From assembly GCF_001550155.1 (NCBI RefSeq), contig NZ_LRUF01000008.1, forward strand, positions 620,001-684,000: 64,000 nucleotides of DNA. The letters are read 5' to 3'. The position numbers were made by a program, and so were the translations under genes. Origin of the DNA: Pseudoalteromonas arabiensis (lineage in GTDB: Bacteria; Pseudomonadota; Gammaproteobacteria; Enterobacterales; Alteromonadaceae). The notes under the pieces are model-generated. The model was given only the letters and a program-made list of their open reading frames with translations. It searched no databases and was not told the DNA's origin. Below, piece after piece: positions 37,182 through 46,827 of the stretch (the stretch's first letter is position 1; the number at the start of each line of letters is the position of its first letter).

Positions 37182-37596
37182 ATTTCCGCCACTGCATATG
37201 AAACTCATAGTCGTCTGCACCTAGCGTTTTGAATCCTGCCCGTTGATATAACCCATACGCTGGGTTTGCTTTTAGCACCGTTAAATTAATTTCTGATGCT
37301 TGTGCTTTTAGTGCATTTAACACCTGAGTGCCTAGCCCTTTGCCCTGCTGTTTGGGTGCTATTTGTAGCTGTAATAAACTGATTGCTTGGTCACTGACGA
37401 TGAACTTGGCAGCGCCTACACATTGCCCATCATTTAACACTAAGTGGCTGTGTTCAAAGTGTTCTGCCACTCTTGCTTGATGTTGTTCAAGTGATAAAAA
37501 TAACCCTTGGTTCTCAAGGTGTTCAACCATGGTTTTTAACCTTAAGTCGAGTAAATAGGCTTTGTCTTGCTCGGTAGCCGCTACAAATTTAATCAT
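37180..37596 (-). CDS. GNAT-family acetyltransferase
   Basis: A 138-residue N-acetyltransferase. The acetyl-CoA loop is IAPKQQGKGLGTQVLNALKAQA, followed by LTVLKANPAYGLYQRAGFKTLG, the motif A/B pattern. The substrate is unknown. It converges on minE with shared terminator sequence. Confidence 0.88.
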   Translation of the reverse strand: MIKFVAATEQDKAYLLDLRLKTMVEHLENQGLFLSLEQHQARVAEHFEHSHLVLNDGQCVGAAKFIVSDQAISLLQLQIAPKQQGKGLGTQVLNALKAQASEINLTVLKANPAYGLYQRAGFKTLGADDYEFHMQWRK

Positions 37597-37613
37597 TCTT
37601 GTCTTAAAAAAGA

Positions 37614-37642
37614 AAAAGGTACTTTAGTAAAAGTACCTTTTT
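37614..37642. terminator. Bidirectional hairpin after the large TonB receptor gene
   Basis: AAAAAGGTACTTT, AGTA loop, AAAGTACCTTTTT; 25 bases after the receptor stop on the minus strand. Confidence 0.85.
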
Positions 37643-37666
37643 AGGTTGCAACAAACAACATGTCGG

Positions 37667-40456
37667 TTAGAAGTTATAATTTGCGCCTAAGTAAAAACGA
37701 CGACCCGAATACTGGTTATAAGTAAAGCGATTACTTTGTTTCCAATAACCTTCTTCAAGCTCTTCTGTTAGGTTTACTACAGATGCAGTAAATGAGAGCT
37801 GCTCAGTTAGATTATATGATGCATTCACATCTAGCTGACCATAGTCTTTGGTATACAAGTTGTAGCCTTGGTGAATACCGTTGGCACGGTCATCTTTCCA
37901 GTTATAAGAGGCGCGAACGCTAAAGTCATCGTTCTCAAAATACACTGAAATATTATATTGATGCTTAGCTGTACCTGGGATCTCAGCATCTGTTTTTTGC
38001 CCGTCTGTTGAGACTTCGCTGGTGCTGGTATCAGTGTAGGTGTAGTTAGTTAAAATACCAAAACCATTATCAAACGAATGCTGGAAGAACAGTTCTAAAC
38101 CCTCTGATTTTGCATCGCCGCCCCCTACTTTGGTGTTCATTTCAACTTCAATTGGGCCATTACAACAATCGTGTTCACGCTCTACTATTTCTACTGTCGA
38201 AATTGGTAAGTTAGAAATATCTTTAGAGAATAAAGTCGCACCCAGTGCAGAACCATCGCCGTAATACCATTCAATACCTAAATCGAATTGGTCAGATAAC
38301 ATAGGTTCAAGCCCTGTGTTTACTGAGGTACCATTACCACGGCCTGTCCATGAATCTGGCGAGTTAATGTTAACTGGAGGACCGTATGACTCTGCTTGGC
38401 TTAAGTCTGAATAACTCACTCTTGCCATGGTGCGTGCTGCTGCAAAACGAACAACAAGGTCTTCGGTTGCATCCCATGCAAGGTTAAAACTTGGTAATAC
38501 TTCGCTGCCATCACTACTACGCTCATTCGGATCAGTATCGTCATCGTCTTGACCAATGACATCATCGTAGGTCAAGGTGCTAAGCTCTGTATTGACATAA
38601 CGCACACCCACATTGCCGCGGAAATCTTGCCATTCAAAATCAGCTTGGGTGTAAACAGACCAAATTTTCTCTTCAAGGGCATAAGTACCCGAAAGCGTAG
38701 GCACAACTGTTTGGCTAAAGTTTTCTTTTAGGTAATCATCCAGTGCCCTGAAATCAAATGCTAAAAAGTTAAATGCGCCTGTATCCCCAGCGCTATTATC
38801 CACCACATGATCGCTCACCAGTGTTGGTGCATCTGGATGAAAATCAGGATTATGGAACCACTCTGTACCTGGTAAGTAACCACGGTAACCGCCATTGTCA
38901 GCTATGCCATCATCCCAACGAAAATCATTACGCATCCCTTTAATTTCGTGGTCGCGATATTTGCCCCCCACATACACACGGGTAAAAAAGCTGCCATCAA
39001 GGTCAAATTTTACGTCTGTTTGAATGTAATCTTCAGAGTCTTCATTTTCAGATGAGTAAGAGTCAAACCAATCATAGTATTGATACGCTTCTTTATCGGT
39101 GGCTAAATCAGTCGACACTTCATAGCTTGGTTTTCCGTTTTCAATTGACCATAACCAACTGTTCACTGAGCCTTGCCGTGCATCAATGTTGGCGTAGGTT
39201 TCTTTTGATGTACCGCCCTCTGCTTCTGTATGACCAAGTTTTAACGTAATGCTATATGCATCACCATAATAAGTGCCTTCAAAATCATAAGTATTTGATT
39301 TTGATTCACCAAAACGCTCACGCCCTGTTAGCTGCGGCGATAATAAACCACGGCGAACCGGCACGCCGCCGTTTACATCGGCATCACCCCAGTTATTATC
39401 ATTGAGTAAACCGTTATCGGCATTACCGTAGGCAACTACGGTATCGCCATCAAGTACTATGCCGTAATACGGGTTGTGGTTATCGTTCCACTCTGCAAAG
39501 GTAATGCTTTGCCCTGTTTGGTCGTAGCCTAACTTGGCACCAAAATAGTTAAAGTTTAAATCAAGTCTGTCACTCGGTGCCCACTGAACAGCCACTTGAT
39601 AACCATCTCGAGTGCGGTCTTGGTTTGAGTTGTTAACACTCATCGCACGCGGTGCCCACACATTGTTGTACACTTCCCCAGTGGCTTGGTCTACTAGAGC
39701 TGGACGCTCTGCCCCTTCAACAGTATCTGAATGAAAGCGCCAATGTGACGCATTGTTAGTGATAGTTGTTACGGTGCGGTCTTGGCGTGTGAAGCCTGCT
39801 AAAATACCGAAGTTTTCCTCATCGTTTTTCCATGAGTACAATACATTCACTTGTGGTTTTGTGTCTTCAGACACATCATCGTAAGTCACCTCAGCACTTA
39901 ACGCCCCTGAATTTACTTCCATTTCAAGTGGTTTACGGGTGTGTAGTATAACTGTGCCGCCAATACCGCCTTCATCAATACGTGCCTCAGCACTTTTGTA
40001 CACTTCTACACTTTTGATCATGCTTGATGGCAATAACGTGTAGTTAAAACTACGGGTAGGGGCACCTGAACCTGATGATGCAATATAGTTACCGTTTAAT
40101 TGAGTAAGTGTCCAATCCGGTGACGTACCACGAATACTGACGCGGCTACCTTCACCGCCATCGCGATCAATGAGTACGCCTGATACACGTTGTAATGAAT
40201 CAGCGACGTTTTTATCAGGAAATTTACCAATATCTTCTGCGGTAATTGCATCAACCGTGGCAGCTGAAAGTCGTTTTATTGCTAAGTTCTCTGCGGTTGA
40301 TGAACGAATACCACGTACTTCAATCACTTCTACGTCTTCATTCGCTTGTTCAGCGGCGTAACCTGTGTTGATTGCCGAGAGTAACGAAATCACAATTGCA
40401 TTACGTTTAAAATGCCGTCCTTGCTCTTTTATTTTTATTACACTTTGCTTGCCCAT
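37667..40456 (-). CDS. Large TonB-dependent receptor of the sugar locus
   Basis: About 929 residues: long signal region ending GYAAEQANED, TonB-box-like VEVIEVRGI, plug (DAITAEDIGKFPDKNVADSL, QRVSGVLIDRDGGEGSRVSI) and a barrel ending FYLGANYNF. FPDKNVADSLQRVSG is typical of the carbohydrate-type receptors of Alteromonadales and Caulobacter. I chose ATG at 40456 (GGAG 6 bases upstream); ATG 40462 and GTG 40483 are alternatives. It diverges from cutC, and its upstream region holds the 43-base element shared with the oxidoreductase operon, tying it to that pathway. Confidence 0.92.
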   Translation of the reverse strand: MGKQSVIKIKEQGRHFKRNAIVISLLSAINTGYAAEQANEDVEVIEVRGIRSSTAENLAIKRLSAATVDAITAEDIGKFPDKNVADSLQRVSGVLIDRDGGEGSRVSIRGTSPDWTLTQLNGNYIASSGSGAPTRSFNYTLLPSSMIKSVEVYKSAEARIDEGGIGGTVILHTRKPLEMEVNSGALSAEVTYDDVSEDTKPQVNVLYSWKNDEENFGILAGFTRQDRTVTTITNNASHWRFHSDTVEGAERPALVDQATGEVYNNVWAPRAMSVNNSNQDRTRDGYQVAVQWAPSDRLDLNFNYFGAKLGYDQTGQSITFAEWNDNHNPYYGIVLDGDTVVAYGNADNGLLNDNNWGDADVNGGVPVRRGLLSPQLTGRERFGESKSNTYDFEGTYYGDAYSITLKLGHTEAEGGTSKETYANIDARQGSVNSWLWSIENGKPSYEVSTDLATDKEAYQYYDWFDSYSSENEDSEDYIQTDVKFDLDGSFFTRVYVGGKYRDHEIKGMRNDFRWDDGIADNGGYRGYLPGTEWFHNPDFHPDAPTLVSDHVVDNSAGDTGAFNFLAFDFRALDDYLKENFSQTVVPTLSGTYALEEKIWSVYTQADFEWQDFRGNVGVRYVNTELSTLTYDDVIGQDDDDTDPNERSSDGSEVLPSFNLAWDATEDLVVRFAAARTMARVSYSDLSQAESYGPPVNINSPDSWTGRGNGTSVNTGLEPMLSDQFDLGIEWYYGDGSALGATLFSKDISNLPISTVEIVEREHDCCNGPIEVEMNTKVGGGDAKSEGLELFFQHSFDNGFGILTNYTYTDTSTSEVSTDGQKTDAEIPGTAKHQYNISVYFENDDFSVRASYNWKDDRANGIHQGYNLYTKDYGQLDVNASYNLTEQLSFTASVVNLTEELEEGYWKQSNRFTYNQYSGRRFYLGANYNF

Positions 40457-40595
40457 GCTCATCTCCAGTTGTGTGTTCTGCACGCTTTATGAGATCTATA
40501 CATCTCATAAAACATTTTATTGTTATCGGTTTAAACTGATTATTGGGAGTTAATAGCTTGTTAAACTCAGTTTCAGAATAGGGGGAGCGGTCAAA

Positions 40596-40638
40596 AAGTG
40601 ATAATAAAAATTCGGTGACCGATATAACAAAATCGGCG
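40596..40638 (-). promoter_or_regulatory. AraC-type operator, receptor copy
   Basis: On the minus strand it starts CGCCGATTTTGTT and ends CCGAATTTTTATTATCACTT, with 10 bases between. The copy at 43211-43253 has the same length, order and sequence (37 of 43 identical by hand alignment, with differences only in the middle). The two CCGA-T-rich half-sites are direct repeats 21 bases apart, the spacing of AraC-family half-sites. It lies 140 bases before the receptor start. The rest of 40457-40843 is AT-rich without a gene. Confidence 0.75.
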
Positions 40639-40843
40639 CAAGGAATATTTTATATTCATTTTTATATATTCTACTTTATAGTTAACCTTATGTTTTATGT
40701 GCGTAAACCAAAGTTTCAAAGAACACACCGTAAAATATAAGTAATTGATAAAAATAGATTAAAATACATAAAATACTTTCTGATAAAACAAGTGAAATAA
40801 GTGACTAGAAACTAGGTGTAATAGATATGGTAAAAACACAACT

Positions 40844-41572
40844 ATGAACAATGGTAAAATCCTTGAAGTCTGTCTAAATGAAAGCGACTTAAAGCAACTT
40901 GCAAACAACGTTTTTACGGCTTGCAACTTAGGCGCAAAGCGCTTTGAGCTATGCAGCAATTTACACCTAGGAGGCTTAACACCCAGTATTTCAGCAATTG
41001 AATGCGCATTGAAAAGCCTGACCAGAAATACCGAGCTATTAGTAATGATACGACCAGAAGCTGGCAATTTTACTGTTCGTACTGAGTGTCATAAATTAAT
41101 GGAAAAACAGATAAAACTCGCAGCTAATCTAGGGGCACATGGGGTAGTATTGGGTGCAGTCAAACAAGGAAAACTTGATTTAAACGTGACTCGCTCTTTA
41201 GTTGCCACAGCTAAACAGCATGGCTTAATGGTGACCTTTCACCGTGCATTCGATACCCTTACAAACCCGTTATGCGCACTTGATACACTCATTAGCTTAG
41301 GAGTTGACCGTATATTAACATCAGGCACGCCGTGGCAAAGCGGGCAAAGTGCCGTTGATGGTCTAAATCAGCTCAACACATATTTAGCGCAGAGCGCCAA
41401 TCAAATAGAAATTGTTATGGGTGGCGGCGTTACCCTAGAAAACGCGGAAGCTTTTTGGCAATTAATACAAAATTATTCAGCAAATGCATCTGTGCATGTA
41501 CACTCTTGCGTGCATAACGCACAAGGTGCAATTAACGCTGAGGCTATCTATAAGCTACTTTCAAAGGATTAA
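40844..41572 (+). CDS. cutC: CutC-family protein
   Basis: A 242-residue TIM-barrel protein: LEVCLNESDLKQLANNV start, AKRFELCSNLHLGGLTPS, VMIRPEAGNF, HGVVLGAVKQGKLD, VTFHRAFDTLTNP, DRILTSGTPWQSG and IVMGGGVT are the CutC family motifs. CutC was first linked to copper handling, but this role is disputed and many members sit in sugar loci, as here. It is 2 bases from the kinase gene and likely cotranscribed. Confidence 0.93.
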   Translation: MNNGKILEVCLNESDLKQLANNVFTACNLGAKRFELCSNLHLGGLTPSISAIECALKSLTRNTELLVMIRPEAGNFTVRTECHKLMEKQIKLAANLGAHGVVLGAVKQGKLDLNVTRSLVATAKQHGLMVTFHRAFDTLTNPLCALDTLISLGVDRILTSGTPWQSGQSAVDGLNQLNTYLAQSANQIEIVMGGGVTLENAEAFWQLIQNYSANASVHVHSCVHNAQGAINAEAIYKLLSKD

Positions 41573-41574
41573 GC

Positions 41575-42444
41575 ATGGCGAAAAAAGCAACGTATTTTTT
41601 AGGTATTGATGGCGGTGGCAGTAAGTGTAAAGTTCGTTTAGAAAACGAAAATGGCTCTTTGCTTAGCGAAGCCATAAGTGGCTCAGCAAACGTGGCCACC
41701 AGCTGTCAACAAAGCCAAGACTCAATACTGCACGCCACTGAGCTTGCTTTTCATGAGGCAGGGCTTGCCTTAAGCGAGCTCAAAAACACCTATGTGCATG
41801 CTGGGCTTGCCGGTGCCAATATCGACTCTGCCTATCAAGCCATGACCAAATGGCAGCACCCTTTTGCTAAGTTTACTCTTTCAACAGATATGCTGATTGC
41901 GTGTAAAGGCGCACACCAACACCATGATGGCGCGGTGATTATTATTGGCACCGGCTTTTGTGCAGGCTACCAACAGCAAAACCAATTTAGTGAATTGGGA
42001 GGCTATGGTTTATTGTTGAGCGATGGTGCCAGTGGTGGTTGGTTAGGCTTACAACTTTGCCGTAAAGCATTTGAAGTACTTGATGGTGTTGCGAAAAGTT
42101 CCGCTGCTGTAGATACCCTGCTCACCCAGCTTAACTGCAACTCAAGCCAAGCGTTAAGTCAGCGTTTAATATCAGCACGCCCTGTTGAGCTCGCCAAATT
42201 TGCACCGCTGGCTTTTAGCTATTCTGATGACGCTTTTTGTCAGCAATTAATAAATGAAGCGTGCGCATACATTACCCGCTATATCGCTTACTTTGAAAAA
42301 CAAGGTATTGAAAACGTTACCTTGATGGGCGGCATTGCCAGTGCCATCACGCCTTATTTAACTGATGCCAGTAAAGCGCGTTTAACCCCCGCCCTTGCCA
42401 GTGCTGAGCAAGGGGCTATTTTAATGGCAAGAGCGGCAATTTAA
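41575..42444 (+). CDS. BadF/BcrA-family sugar kinase, glucosamine kinase-like
   Basis: A 289-residue ASKHA-fold kinase. The phosphate-1 motif is LGIDGGGSKCKVRL. SGSANVA, STDMLIACKGAH, AVIIIGTGFCAGY and LSDGASGGWLGLQL follow the layout of Vibrio GspK, the ATP-dependent glucosamine kinase, and the end has VTLMGGIAS and AEQGAILMARA. It probably phosphorylates an amino sugar or a hexose released by the pathway. The 3' end converges on the araC gene with 4 bases overlap. Confidence 0.85.
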   Translation: MAKKATYFLGIDGGGSKCKVRLENENGSLLSEAISGSANVATSCQQSQDSILHATELAFHEAGLALSELKNTYVHAGLAGANIDSAYQAMTKWQHPFAKFTLSTDMLIACKGAHQHHDGAVIIIGTGFCAGYQQQNQFSELGGYGLLLSDGASGGWLGLQLCRKAFEVLDGVAKSSAAVDTLLTQLNCNSSQALSQRLISARPVELAKFAPLAFSYSDDAFCQQLINEACAYITRYIAYFEKQGIENVTLMGGIASAITPYLTDASKARLTPALASAEQGAILMARAAI

Positions 42445-43166
42445 TCGCCGAGTTGTGAGCGCATTTGTGAGGGAATTTCACCAAACAAACGCCGAAATTG
42501 TTTGCTGAAGTAACTCGGTTCAGAAAACCCACACTGATAAGCCACTTGTGAAATAGGCAGTTGCGTTTCAATGAGTAGCTTGCGGGCATTTTCGAGGCGC
42601 ACTTCGTTAATAAATTGATTGGGAGTTTTTGCTAAGTGCTTTTTAAAGCGGCGCTCTAAAGCACTTACCGACAAGTGCGCAAGCTCTGCTAATTCATCAA
42701 TGCTGATCTGACGATGATAATGCTCGCGAATAAATTTTACCGGCTCTTCAATTGCCCTTACATGAGAAAGTGCTTTTGAGGTTTTTTGTAGATGTCGAGT
42801 CACTCCATAAGTACCAATCACATTGCCATCGTGATCTTTTAAAGCATGCTTTGACGTTGAAAACCAACCAAGCTCACCTTGTTGAGTTTGGTTGAGCTCT
42901 AAACGGTCAGTCACTATGAAGCCTTCCATCACTCGCTTATCATCATTGACGTATTGAAACGCCAAGTGTTTTGGGGAAAAATCGAAGTCTGTTTTTAACA
43001 ATATTTGCTCAAGTGTTTTATAACCCTGATGCTCAATAAAATGTTGATTACAATGCAAGATTCTACTGTCTGTGTCTTTTACCCAAAAGAGAATATCTGG
43101 CAATAAGTCAAATGCAGCAATCAACTGATTTACACCAGCTTTTTTTATTATTTCTTGTATATCCAT
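42441..43166 (-). CDS. AraC-family regulator with PAS sensor
   Basis: A 241-residue regulator. The N-terminal PAS domain (about 15-125: LPDILFWVKDTDSRILHCNQ, GWFSTSKHALKDHDG, IGTYGVTRHL) precedes a two-helix-turn-helix AraC domain (about 140-238: ISIDELAELAHLSVSALERRFK and ISQVAYQCGFSEPSYFSKQF). It diverges from the oxidoreductase operon and the candidate operator lies 45 bases from its start. It probably activates the operon and the receptor gene upon ligand binding. Confidence 0.9.
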   Translation of the reverse strand: MDIQEIIKKAGVNQLIAAFDLLPDILFWVKDTDSRILHCNQHFIEHQGYKTLEQILLKTDFDFSPKHLAFQYVNDDKRVMEGFIVTDRLELNQTQQGELGWFSTSKHALKDHDGNVIGTYGVTRHLQKTSKALSHVRAIEEPVKFIREHYHRQISIDELAELAHLSVSALERRFKKHLAKTPNQFINEVRLENARKLLIETQLPISQVAYQCGFSEPSYFSKQFRRLFGEIPSQMRSQLGD

Positions 43167-43210
43167 CGCTCAATTTTGTCTCTTTCCCGAATAATGCTAT
43201 ATATTTTAAA

Positions 43211-43253
43211 CGCCGATTTTGTTGCATTGTCAACCGAATTTTTATTATCACTT
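43211..43253 (+). promoter_or_regulatory. AraC-type operator, operon copy
   Basis: Second copy of the 43-base element, now on the plus strand: CGCCGATTTTGTT at 43211 and CCGAATTTTTATTATCACTT ending at 43253. Its end is 75 bases from the oxidoreductase start, a position suitable for an activator adjoining the -35 region. TATTAT (43271-43276) is a possible -10. Confidence 0.75.
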
Positions 43254-43328
43254 ATTGCTCAAGCTTTCCTATTATCAATAACATGAGATTAACAGTAGCT
43301 AACGCTATTTAAATTAGGAGCGCTTAAG

Positions 43329-44489
43329 ATGAGCAAAGCTAAGATCCGCATGGCAATGGTAGGCGGTGGCGATGGTGCCTTCATTGGCGCTATTCATCGA
43401 ATTGCAGCGCGGTTAGACGGGATGATAGAGCTTGTTGCAGGCGCATTCAGTTCAGATGCAAACAAATGTAAAGCAACTGGCGAACTACTCGGGCTTGATA
43501 GCAGTCGTTGCTACGACAGTTACCAAAGCTTATTTATCGAAGAAGCAAAATTACCCGCTGATGAGCGTATCGACTTTGTGGCTATTGTAACACCCAACCA
43601 TTTGCATTTTCCGGTCGCAAAAATGGCGCTTGAACATGGTTTTCATGTGCTATCAGATAAACCCGCAACGCTCACTCTCGCAGAAGCAGAGCAATTACAA
43701 GCCATCATTGCAAAGCAGCAGGTTTTATATGGGTTAACCCACACTTACACAGGTTACCCTATGGTCAAAGAGGCCAAACATCGCATTAAAGCCGGTGAGC
43801 TTGGCACTATACGTAAAGTGATTGTTGAGTACACCCAAGGTTGGTTAGCACACAGTGAAGACGAAGGCTCAAAACAAGCTAGCTGGCGTTTAGACACCAG
43901 TAAGTCTGGCATTAGTTGTTGTATGGGCGACATTGGCGTGCATGCAGCTAACTTAGCCGAGTATGTCTCTGATCTCGAAATCACCGAGCTTTGTGCCGAT
44001 TTAAATCATGTGGTTGAAGGTCGCGCCCTTGATGACGATGGCACCGTGCTACTTAGATTCAATAATGGTTGTAAAGGCGTTTTACTGGCAAGCCAAATCG
44101 CTATTGGCGATGAAAACAACTTACGGCTACGTATTTACGGCGACAAGGCAAGCCTTGAATGGTCACAGCTTGAACCTAATAGTTTATGGCTGCGTGGTCA
44201 CAACCAACCCTCTATTTTACTGCGAGCGGGTGTGGGTGAATTACACCCTGACACACAAAACGCACTGCGCGCCCCTGCAGGTCACCCTGAAGGTTACCTA
44301 GAAGCATTTGCTAATATCTACAGCAATTTTGCAGCACAAATTCACGCATTTAAACAAGGCGATAGAGCAACAAACTCAGCATTTGATGTGCCTGGCATCA
44401 ATGAAGCTATACGTGGTATGGCATTTATTGAGCACGTAGTTGCTTCATCGAAGCAAGACATTAAGTGGCACAAATTACAGATTGGATAA
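43329..44489 (+). CDS. Gfo/Idh/MocA-family oxidoreductase
   Basis: A 386-residue NAD(P)-dependent sugar dehydrogenase. The nucleotide-binding start is MAMVGGGDGAFIGAIHRIAA. VTPNHLHFPVAKMALEHG and LSDKPATLTLAEAE follow, with DKP in place of the usual EKP. The catalytic His is expected in MGDIGVHAANLAEYV. No signal peptide: cytoplasmic. Relatives oxidise or reduce sugars at C3 or C1; here it may reduce or oxidise a keto-sugar. First gene of an operon with gaps of 6-34 bases. Confidence 0.92.
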   Translation: MSKAKIRMAMVGGGDGAFIGAIHRIAARLDGMIELVAGAFSSDANKCKATGELLGLDSSRCYDSYQSLFIEEAKLPADERIDFVAIVTPNHLHFPVAKMALEHGFHVLSDKPATLTLAEAEQLQAIIAKQQVLYGLTHTYTGYPMVKEAKHRIKAGELGTIRKVIVEYTQGWLAHSEDEGSKQASWRLDTSKSGISCCMGDIGVHAANLAEYVSDLEITELCADLNHVVEGRALDDDGTVLLRFNNGCKGVLLASQIAIGDENNLRLRIYGDKASLEWSQLEPNSLWLRGHNQPSILLRAGVGELHPDTQNALRAPAGHPEGYLEAFANIYSNFAAQIHAFKQGDRATNSAFDVPGINEAIRGMAFIEHVVASSKQDIKWHKLQIG

Positions 44490-44495
44490 TAAAGA

Positions 44496-45548
44496 ATGAA
44501 TAAAATCAAAGGGCCAGCAATTTTTTTGGCGCAGTTTATTTCTAAAGAAGCCCCCTTTAACAGCCTTCGTGGCTTATGTAAGTGGGCAAGCGGTTTAGGT
44601 TACAAAGCGATTCAAGTACCTACCTCTAACCCTGAAATTTTCGATTTAGAAAAAGCCGCCCAAAGTCAGCAATACTGCGATGAAGTCACTGGTATTGCCA
44701 CAGAGTATGGACTTACAATTTCAGAGTTATCAACACATTTGCAAGGTCAGTTAATTGCTGTGCACCCTGCGTACGATGAAATGTTTGATAACTTTGCCGC
44801 AGAGCATGTAAAAGGTAACCCTGCAGCACGTACAGAATGGGCAACAGAGCAACTGATGCTAGCTGCTAAAGCCAGTAAGAACCTGGGGTTAACAACTCAT
44901 GCGACTTTTTCGGGTTCTTTTTTATGGCATACCTTTTACCCGTGGCCACAACGCCCACAAGGACTCGTTGAGCAAGGTTTTAATGAGCTTGCTAAGCGTT
45001 GGTTACCTATTTTAGATTGCTTTGACGAGCATGGTGTAGATGTCTGTTATGAATTACACCCGGGTGAAGACCTACATGATGGTGTGACATTTGAGCGCTT
45101 TTTAGCGGCAACTGATAATCATCCGCGCGTTAATATTCTTTATGATCCGAGCCACTTCGTATTGCAACAGCTCGACTATTTAGCGTTTATCGATATTTAT
45201 CATTCGCGCATTAAAGCGTTTCATGTCAAAGATGCCGAATTTATCGCAAATGGCCGCTCAGGTGTTTATGGCGGTTTTCAAAACTGGCAAGACCGACCGG
45301 GTCGTTTTCGTTCTTTAGGAGATGGCCAAGTAGATTTTAAGCAAATCTTCAGCAAGTTAACTCAATATGGGTTTGATGGTTGGGCTGTACTTGAATGGGA
45401 ATGCTGCTTAAAGCACCCAGAAGATGGGGCAAGAGAAGGCGCTGAGTTTATTAAAGCCCACTTAATAAATCCAACAGACAAAGCCTTTGACGATTTTGCC
45501 AGTGGCACAACAAACACTGAGCGTAATAATCGAATTTTAGGTTTATAA
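44496..45548 (+). CDS. Sugar phosphate isomerase/epimerase (cytoplasmic TIM barrel)
   Basis: A 350-residue xylose-isomerase-like TIM barrel. Metal-site motifs: VCYELHPGEDLHDG, NILYDPSHFVLQQLDY, IKAFHVKDAEF and WAVLEWECCLKHPEDG. No signal peptide. Such enzymes act on keto-sugars, including beta-elimination of 3-keto-glycosides. It is encoded next to the dehydrogenase, 6 bases away. Confidence 0.9.
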   Translation: MNKIKGPAIFLAQFISKEAPFNSLRGLCKWASGLGYKAIQVPTSNPEIFDLEKAAQSQQYCDEVTGIATEYGLTISELSTHLQGQLIAVHPAYDEMFDNFAAEHVKGNPAARTEWATEQLMLAAKASKNLGLTTHATFSGSFLWHTFYPWPQRPQGLVEQGFNELAKRWLPILDCFDEHGVDVCYELHPGEDLHDGVTFERFLAATDNHPRVNILYDPSHFVLQQLDYLAFIDIYHSRIKAFHVKDAEFIANGRSGVYGGFQNWQDRPGRFRSLGDGQVDFKQIFSKLTQYGFDGWAVLEWECCLKHPEDGAREGAEFIKAHLINPTDKAFDDFASGTTNTERNNRILGL

Positions 45549-45582
45549 AACCGACAACAATTGAACACACAGGACACACAAT

Positions 45583-46803
45583 ATGGACAACAATAATTAT
45601 AACCGCATTGTCTTTCGGCTTTGCTGTATAGCACTGATTGTGACCTCTATGACCTTTGCCATTCGTGCTGGTATTTTGGGTCAACTTGGCAGTGAGTTTG
45701 GCTTAACCGACACCGAATTAGGTTGGGTTAATGCCATGGCATTTTTAGGCTTTCCGGTTGCGACTATGGTCGGCGGTATTATTTATAATGCCATTGGCGC
45801 GAAGAAATTAGTGGCGTTAGCCTTTATCTGTCATTTACTTGGTCTTGTTTTGACGATAACAGCTGATGGTTTTTGGGGCTTACTGGTTTCTACTTTTTTG
45901 ATTGGTTTTGCCAACGGCGCTGTTGAAGCGGGCTGTAATCCACTGATTGCAGAAATGTACCCTAAAAACACCACCACCATGCTAAACCGTTTTCATGTTT
46001 GGTTTCCAGGTGGCATTGTGATTGGCGCACTTGCCTCTAACTTTATGTCGGGAGCGGGTTTAAACTGGCAATGGCAAGTGGCGTTAATTTTAGTTCCAAC
46101 CGTTATTTATGGCGCGATGCTAATTAAAGCGCAGTTTCCTAGCTTTGATACGCGTGCTCACTCAACCAGCAGTAATATTCGCCACTTATTCACGCCGTTA
46201 TACCTCTTTTTAATTGCCTGTATGACACTCACAGCAACCACTGAGTTTGGCACGCAACAATGGATTGAGCGTATTCTAGGTTCATCGGGTGCCTCTCCTA
46301 TGGTGGTATTAGCCTTAATCACTGGCCTGATGGCGATTGGTCGCTTCTTTGCTGGCCCCATTGTGCACAAGCTCAACCCTACCGGTGTATTACTTGGTTC
46401 AGCCATTTGTGCAAGCTTAGGTATATTTATGATGAGCCAAGCCGAGGGCAGCATGATTTATCTAGCAGCCATATTATTTGCACTTGGCGTTACCTACTTT
46501 TGGCCAACCATGCTTGGCTGCGTTGCTGAATACATTCCAAAGTCAGGGGCGCTGGGTATGTCGTTAATGGGCGGTGCAGGCATGTTTGCGATGAGCATTT
46601 GGAACCCTGTAATTGGTAGCTGGATAGATACAGCACGCTCATCGGCAGAAGCAAGTGGCGCAAGTGCTGAACAAATTGAAATTTTAGCCGGACAGGCTGT
46701 ATTACAAAACCTACTGATCTTCCCAATTATTTTAATCGTCGCATTCATTGGGTTGCATTTAGTAATTAATAACAACAAACGCACCGAAAAATGTGCGTCT
46801 TAA
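45583..46803 (+). CDS. MFS sugar transporter of the locus
   Basis: A 406-residue, 12-helix permease (FAIRAGILGQLGSEFGLTDTELGWVNAMAFLGFPVATMVGG in full at the start; EMYPKNTTTMLNRFHVWFPGG in the middle loop). The FGL-D-ELG pattern and HVWFPGGIVIG resemble the FucP/GluP-like sugar permeases. It would take the periplasmic product into the cell. Confidence 0.88.
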   Translation: MDNNNYNRIVFRLCCIALIVTSMTFAIRAGILGQLGSEFGLTDTELGWVNAMAFLGFPVATMVGGIIYNAIGAKKLVALAFICHLLGLVLTITADGFWGLLVSTFLIGFANGAVEAGCNPLIAEMYPKNTTTMLNRFHVWFPGGIVIGALASNFMSGAGLNWQWQVALILVPTVIYGAMLIKAQFPSFDTRAHSTSSNIRHLFTPLYLFLIACMTLTATTEFGTQQWIERILGSSGASPMVVLALITGLMAIGRFFAGPIVHKLNPTGVLLGSAICASLGIFMMSQAEGSMIYLAAILFALGVTYFWPTMLGCVAEYIPKSGALGMSLMGGAGMFAMSIWNPVIGSWIDTARSSAEASGASAEQIEILAGQAVLQNLLIFPIILIVAFIGLHLVINNNKRTEKCAS

Positions 46804-46827
46804 GCAAGTAAATCGTCGAGGAACACT

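Noticed and set aside
43329..43400. Broken Gfo/Idh/MocA enzyme because of DKP for EKP
   Set aside because: The rest of the cofactor site and the catalytic segment are intact; the conservative change is within family variation.
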